From contig JBAXQP010000010.1 of the NCBI GenBank assembly GCA_037131655.1, positions 1 to 19,352 of the forward strand: a DNA stretch of 19,352 nucleotides. The letters run 5' to 3'. A program made the translations under genes and the position numbers. The DNA comes from a bacterium (GTDB lineage Bacteria > Armatimonadota > Fimbriimonadia > Fimbriimonadales > JBAXQP01). Positions 15,752 to 19,352 of this stretch are shown one piece after another. The notes beneath the pieces are model-generated. The model was not told the origin of the DNA. It worked only from the letters and a program-made list of their open reading frames with translations, and searched no databases. Each line of letters begins with the position of its first letter. Position 1 is the first letter of the stretch.

Positions 15752-17956
15752 TTGCACTCGTTCGATGTCACGAAGGAAATAAATAGCTTTATCGAATCAA
15801 TCAAAAGGGAAATATCTCCTGTTTTGAAACAGCAAATTTTCGCCTATGAAGATGCGCTCGTTCGTCTACAACAGCTAAAACAATCTGCTCAGCTCAGTAA
15901 TGATGACCCAAGCTCCCTAAAAATTGATGAAAAACTTGGGGATATACAAGGGCGGCTCGATCAATTAAGAAGCGCACTTGTCGGCGCGACGGTAGAACCT
16001 GAAACCCAAACACAAACGGGGTACGAGCATCCATCTGCGCCCACCACTCGACTTTTACCCTTTATGAGCCGAACGATTACTAATGTCCCCAGCCATCGGC
16101 CGCTCAAGAACCGCGTCGGCGCCGCTTGGGTTGTTTTGAATACGATGGACCCCAGCCTCAGCTACGACTATGTGATGGGGATGATGGGCGGGGTTTCGCG
16201 ATTATGCATCTGCGGAACCGACTGCCGTAAATGCGGCAATAAAGAATCCGATTATCAAATCCCTGAAGGATTCCGCGCGTTGGGGTTCTATGTCGAAAGA
16301 GCCTCTTTTAGCGATGACCTTTCAGTTCTTTGGGATAAAGTGGTCGCATCAATCGACGCCGGCATCCCAGTGCCCATATTCAGCGATGATGAAGAAGGAG
16401 TTATAACCGGTTATGAGCGGATGAACCGACTGCTCACCTTCCATCAATCGGCAAAAAATAACCTGCATATCGAGGTCACCCAGCCGATTGAGGAAGTCGC
16501 TACTTTTTTCAAACAAGCCGATCTGCTTTCATCAATGAGCGATTTGATGCCGATAAGCAAACGCGAAATAGAAGCGGTTGGCAATTGGGTCACATTCGAG
16601 CATCGTCCAGTAATGCATGGGTGCTGCTGCCTTAATGAAGGGGCTTGTGTTACCGCTTTTGGATTAGGCGCTTTTAAGGAATGGATCGCCAAGCTTCCAC
16701 AAAACGACTCAACAGAAGCTGTTAATTCCCAGGGGCATTTGGAATGTGTCCAGTGGTGGCTCGATGCTCGAAAAGCCGCTGTTCAATTCCTAATCGATAT
16801 TGCTCCACATTTCGAAAGAAACGTTCCCAACCTTTTGCTGCGAGCTGCCTCTGAATTCCAGACCGAGATCGATAAGACGCTTACACCATTGGCATCGTTC
16901 CTGTCTGAGTTCCACGGTCAGACATCCGATTTGGCGAAGAATTTGAATGTTTATCTGACTACGGCCGAGCGATATGAGGCTTCCGCTATCAATCATCTCA
17001 AAGAAGCCTATCTCGAAACCACCGACCTACCCGGCAGACTCAAGGGAACACTCATGCAGCCTTCACACAACCATGTTAAGGGCCGGATATTGACGGAATT
17101 ATTTGACCTGGCTCAAAATGGTTCGCGTAATTTACGCCTCATGGCTTTAGAGCGATTATCCCTAACTAAAGACCCAAAGGTCCAGGAAGCTGCTGCAATC
17201 GCGCTTAAAGATTCGGATCGGCTTGTTGCATTCTTGGGCTTAGCGGTACTCGAAAAGATAGCTCCTGAAACAAGCAGCCACTTATTATCGGAAGCCTATC
17301 AGGTGATTTTGGAGCGGCAAGATGCGGACTTGGTACCCATTCTGCGAGAAATATTAATTGTGCTTGCAAAAATCGGCGATCATAACGCTCAGGACACCCT
17401 CCGAAAAGCTTTGGCGGATAATGGTAATTCGGATACAATTGCCGATTGTGCGGCTCGACTACTCTTTGACCGCTGGCCCGACCATTCGATTACAACCTTC
17501 AAAAATGCCTTCGAAAAGGGCAGCGAACAGGAACGGGCTTTCTCCGCGCATTATCTAGCGCTGATGTTTGAACCCGGCGCCTTAATCATCGCTCGACAGG
17601 CATTAAAAGACCCCAGCTATCGAGTTCGGTTGGCCGTTGCGGGCATATTGGGCAACAGCGGCGATCCTGAGGCCACAAAGATAGCTATCGAGTCTCTAAT
17701 TTCAACCGATGACAACGAACGAGCTTCCGGTATTTATTCTCTCATCGAAATCGGCGCTCTGGCCGTCCCTGAATTAATACGCTTACTCGATTATCCCAAT
17801 CCCACTGTTCGAGCCGCAGCCTGTTTCGCCCTAGGCCGAATCGGCAACATCGTAGCCTTCCCTGCTCTTCAAGAACACCAAAACGATGAATCCCCCCAAG
17901 TCCGAGCCAACGCCGCCGAAGCCATCCAGCGATTGAAAGGCGAAAAGGGAACGTAG
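15752..17956 (+). CDS. Coiled-coil / possible C39-BtrH-like / HEAT-repeat protein with two cysteine clusters
   Basis: The 734-aa cytoplasmic-looking protein has no signal peptide or membrane segment. Residues 5-80 are helical and probably coiled-coil. Residues about 120-420 resemble uncharacterised cysteine-peptidase-fold families (C39-like/BtrH-like). Segments suggesting this are SLSYDYVMGMMGGVSRLC, IDAGIPVPIF followed by GVITGY, the AFGLGAFKEWIAKL helix, and WWLDARKAAVQFL. Residues about 445-730 are HEAT-type repeats, clearest at RVRLAVAGILGNSGDPEA and TVRAAACFALGRIGN. Two Cys clusters stand out: C152-x-C154-x3-C158-x2-C161, and Cys291-293 after His289, with Cys299. They could bind metal. 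The TTG start has GGTGAGG upstream; no nearby ATG competes. It is a single gene between inverted repeat arms. Fold and function are unproven. Confidence 0.6.
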   Translation: MHSFDVTKEINSFIESIKREISPVLKQQIFAYEDALVRLQQLKQSAQLSNDDPSSLKIDEKLGDIQGRLDQLRSALVGATVEPETQTQTGYEHPSAPTTRLLPFMSRTITNVPSHRPLKNRVGAAWVVLNTMDPSLSYDYVMGMMGGVSRLCICGTDCRKCGNKESDYQIPEGFRALGFYVERASFSDDLSVLWDKVVASIDAGIPVPIFSDDEEGVITGYERMNRLLTFHQSAKNNLHIEVTQPIEEVATFFKQADLLSSMSDLMPISKREIEAVGNWVTFEHRPVMHGCCCLNEGACVTAFGLGAFKEWIAKLPQNDSTEAVNSQGHLECVQWWLDARKAAVQFLIDIAPHFERNVPNLLLRAASEFQTEIDKTLTPLASFLSEFHGQTSDLAKNLNVYLTTAERYEASAINHLKEAYLETTDLPGRLKGTLMQPSHNHVKGRILTELFDLAQNGSRNLRLMALERLSLTKDPKVQEAAAIALKDSDRLVAFLGLAVLEKIAPETSSHLLSEAYQVILERQDADLVPILREILIVLAKIGDHNAQDTLRKALADNGNSDTIADCAARLLFDRWPDHSITTFKNAFEKGSEQERAFSAHYLALMFEPGALIIARQALKDPSYRVRLAVAGILGNSGDPEATKIAIESLISTDDNERASGIYSLIEIGALAVPELIRLLDYPNPTVRAAACFALGRIGNIVAFPALQEHQNDESPQVRANAAEAIQRLKGEKGT

Positions 17957-17966
17957 TACCTGAGAA

Positions 17967-18130
17967 GGTGTTAGGTGATGGGTGACAGGGCAGAAGGCGT
18001 GGATTCTGTCCGGAAGGTTTGTTGCTTCGGTAGTAGAGCGAAGCGGCGCTGCCGGAGCTTACAGGATTAGGATTAAGAGAAATATTAAGAGTTCGGATAG
18101 ACCCCCTTGTATTCCCCCTTGGAAAGGGGG
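17967..18130 (-). repeat. Mosaic intergenic repeat, right arm of the inverted pair
   Basis: On the minus strand this has the same module order as 15302-15594: the C5/G5 palindrome (18114-18130), an AGGGGGT block, GTAAGCTCCGGCAGCGCCG (18044-18062, 18 of 19 identical), TTCGCT and ACCGAAG, CCTTCCGGACAGAATCCACG (17998-18017, 19 of 20 identical), then a heptamer array. In plus orientation the heptamers read GGTGTTA, GGTGATG, GGTGACA, GGGCAGA (17967-17994). It lacks the TCATTGCGAG start and the 7-bp hairpin of the left arm. It begins 10 bp after the HEAT-repeat gene and ends 33 bp before cdd. Confidence 0.8.
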
Positions 18131-18163
18131 AAACTTTGGGATACGCACTTCTCAATAGAAATC

Positions 18164-18559
18164 ATGACTATTAACGACGAACAACTGGCTAAGCTGATTA
18201 ATCTCGCACGGCAGATGCGGGAGAGAGCTTATGCGCCTTACTCGGGATATCGAGTTGGGGCGGCGGCGCTTACTGATCGGGGGGTAATGTTTGGCGGATG
18301 TAATGTTGAGAACGCCAGCTACGGCTCGACCATTTGCGCTGAGCGTAATGCAGTGTGCCGCGCAATCGCTGAAGGTGAAATGAAACTCAAAGCTCTAGCG
18401 GTTGTCACGAGCGATGGCGCATCGATCTGCGGAGCTTGCCTGCAAGTCATAAGTGAATTCACTCATGAGCCTGATAAGATGCGGATTATCCTTATTGATG
18501 AAGCAGAGAACTTCAAGCAACTAACTCTGGCCGACCTCCTGCCGCACCCCTTTAAATAG
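18164..18559 (+). CDS. cdd: Cytidine deaminase
   Basis: Hydrolytically deaminates cytidine and deoxycytidine to uridine and deoxyuridine in pyrimidine salvage. From the ATG at 18164 the protein is 131 aa, the length of the small homotetrameric bacterial enzymes. Visible motifs are AYAPYSGYRVGAA (substrate loop), GGCNVENASYGSTICAERNA (zinc Cys plus catalytic Glu) and ICGACLQVISEF (two zinc Cys). The usual form of the last motif is PCGACRQV, so Pro to Ile and Arg to Leu are unusual changes. The frame extends 19 codons upstream, but that part is translated from the C5/G5 palindromic repeat and is not conserved sequence. No good ribosome-binding site precedes 18164, leaving the exact start slightly uncertain. 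Confidence 0.93.
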   Translation: MTINDEQLAKLINLARQMRERAYAPYSGYRVGAAALTDRGVMFGGCNVENASYGSTICAERNAVCRAIAEGEMKLKALAVVTSDGASICGACLQVISEFTHEPDKMRIILIDEAENFKQLTLADLLPHPFK

Positions 18560-18560
18560 C

Positions 18561-18591
18561 AAAAAGAAAAAACGCCAAGTGTTTCTTGGCG
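18561..18591 (-). terminator. Intrinsic terminator, strong on the minus strand
   Basis: CGCCAAG (18573-18579) pairs perfectly with CTTGGCG (18585-18591) around a 5-nt loop. On the minus strand it is followed by six T, one C and five T, a textbook terminator. On the plus strand the tail is only moderately T-rich, so it may also end cdd transcripts, whose stop is 14 nt away. Confidence 0.9.
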
Positions 18592-18736
18592 CTTACTTTA
18601 TTACCCTGTCATTAATGACTAGGTGACTACAATCTATCTATGTTAGGACAGGTCAGACGCTAACTCGTTAATTAAAACGTGTTCGAAACAGAAGGCAAAC
18701 CTAAAACTTAAACTTCATTCTCCTTTTGGCGGTAGC
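18561..18736 (-). ncRNA. Candidate small RNA with its own promoter and terminator
   Basis: A sigma70 promoter and an intrinsic terminator on the minus strand bound a stretch of about 175 nt without a usable ORF. The only ribosome-binding-site-linked frame is MKFKF (18701-18718), with AAGGAG just one base from its ATG, too close for efficient initiation. The stretch has a self-complementary GTCATTAATGAC, a TAGTCA-CC-TAGTCA direct repeat, and CCTGTC/GACAGG, which can pair over about 35 nt. It lies between the end of the TrpG/PabA gene (same strand) and cdd (opposite strand). No known RNA family (6S, SRP RNA, RNase P, tmRNA) was recognised. An untranslated remnant or tiny-peptide gene are alternatives. 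Confidence 0.5.
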
Positions 18737-18742
18737 ATAGAC

Positions 18743-18771
18743 ATGATAACATAGAAACGGTCATACGTCAA
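18743..18771 (-). promoter_or_regulatory. Sigma70-type promoter of the candidate small RNA
   Basis: On the minus strand, TTGACG (18766-18771) and TATCAT (18743-18748) are separated by exactly 17 bp, each one base from consensus. The predicted start is near 18736. It lies 122 nt beyond the stop of the TrpG/PabA gene and has no coding gene downstream. Confidence 0.7.
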
Positions 18772-18892
18772 GGACAGATTTGCGGCAAATTACCAGGTTT
18801 TTAAAATATTTTAATAAATTTTCCAAAAAGTGTCCGGTTTTCCGCATTCGCAGGTATTTATACTAGGATGCACGCTCGCAGACCGGTTGATC

Positions 18893-19327
18893 TTACCCTG
18901 AGAGACTTGCTAACCAGTTATTGAGTAGACACTTTCCATTCTCCGTCATGACCGATTCAGGATGAAACTGGACCCCTTCGATTGGCAGGCTTTTATGGCG
19001 CACTCCCATAATCTCGCCGTCCTCCGATTCGGCCGTAATCTGTAGCTCCGATGGGCAAGTCTCACGCTTGATGACGAGAGAATGGTAACGAATTGCCGAG
19101 AAGGGGTTAGGTATGTCCTTGAATACGCCCTGATTGTCATGATTAATTTTTGAAGACTTGCCGTGCATCAACGTTTTGGCCCGGATAATCTCCCCGCCAA
19201 GCGCCGCACCAATGCTTTGATGTCCCAAACAAACCCCCAAAATCGGAAACTCCCCCGCAAACCTTTTCACCAAGGGCACGCAAATTCCCGCCTCATTAGG
19301 CGTACAAGGCCCCGGCGACAACACCAC
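18893..19327 (-). CDS. Anthranilate/aminodeoxychorismate synthase glutamine amidotransferase subunit, N-terminally incomplete
   Basis: A class I glutamine amidotransferase (TrpG/PabA) that delivers ammonia to the chorismate-using partner for tryptophan or folate synthesis. The 144 residues seen begin at LSPGPCTPNEAG and include GVCLGHQSIGAALGG (nucleophile Cys), LMHGKSS, IRYHSLVI and GVQFHPES (catalytic His and Glu). About 45-50 residues of the usual 190-200 are missing at the N-terminus. The coding pattern continues back through Pro-Ala-Gly but meets an in-frame TGA at 19337-19339, 14 bp from the window end. GTG at 19327 is only a formal start. TrpG and PabA cannot be separated here, and many bacteria use one subunit for both. 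Confidence 0.88.
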   Translation of the reverse strand: MVLSPGPCTPNEAGICVPLVKRFAGEFPILGVCLGHQSIGAALGGEIIRAKTLMHGKSSKINHDNQGVFKDIPNPFSAIRYHSLVIKRETCPSELQITAESEDGEIMGVRHKSLPIEGVQFHPESVMTENGKCLLNNWLASLSG

Positions 19328-19352
19328 CCCCGCCGGTCACAACGCCCCCACC

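Noticed and set aside
18107..18163. Longer cdd start adding 19 residues
   Set aside because: The extra codons translate the inverted copy of the same palindrome and precede a normal-length enzyme.
18670..18690. tRNA-like TTCGAA segment on the minus strand
   Set aside because: The GTTTCGAACAC stretch resembles a T-loop, but no acceptor stem, anticodon arm or D arm can be built around it.
18701..18718. Five-codon leader peptide MKFKF in the candidate small RNA
   Set aside because: AAGGAG is only one base from the ATG, too close for normal initiation, and no gene follows that could be controlled by attenuation.

Overview
The window looks like a bacterial chromosome segment of moderate G+C. It has housekeeping genes on both strands and an accessory stretch near its right end. 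A 666-aa outer-membrane-type porin carries one N-terminal S-layer-homology (SLH) domain. This points to a diderm outside the Proteobacteria, in a lineage such as Armatimonadota, Deinococcota or another diderm of the Terrabacteria side. The gene order recJ, relA/spoT, dtd ... hisS recalls the recJ-apt-relA-dtd-hisS block of Firmicutes. The exact phylum is an inference.

Layout. 1-1605 (minus): an operon of aroF (DAHP synthase), a 171-aa membrane-anchored protein, and the first 17 codons of a GHMP-kinase-like gene cut by the window edge. 1662-3880 (minus): the SLH porin with a sigma70 promoter, a 125-nt leader with nested inverted repeats that can mask the ribosome-binding site, and a strong intrinsic terminator. 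3998-5523 (minus): a secreted DUF4139 protein with its own terminator. 5524-5781: divergent intergenic region holding one copy of a dispersed repeat. 5782-10334 (plus): recJ, relA/spoT and dtd. 10503-13937 (plus): a six-helix membrane protein and an 850-aa six-hairpin-glycosidase-like protein, preceded by a signal-peptide-like reading frame that is out of register with it. 13981-15237 (minus): hisS. 15752-17956 (plus): an unusual 734-aa protein joining a coiled coil, a possible C39/BtrH-like domain with two cysteine clusters, and HEAT repeats. 18164-18559 (plus): cytidine deaminase. 18561-18771 (minus): a complete promoter-to-terminator unit without a credible ORF, a candidate small RNA. 18893-19327 (minus): the C-terminal part of a TrpG/PabA glutamine amidotransferase.

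The most unusual region is 15.3-18.1 kb. The HEAT-repeat gene lies between two inverted copies of a mosaic repeat whose modules come in the same order: a C5/G5 palindrome, a CTCCGGC block, a CCTTCCGGAC block and a degenerate heptamer array. Another partial copy lies between the DUF4139 gene and recJ. The repeats run up to the start codons of hisS and cdd, so naive start prediction gives both genes false N-terminal extensions. The candidate small RNA and the structured porin leader are the other two items most worth testing.
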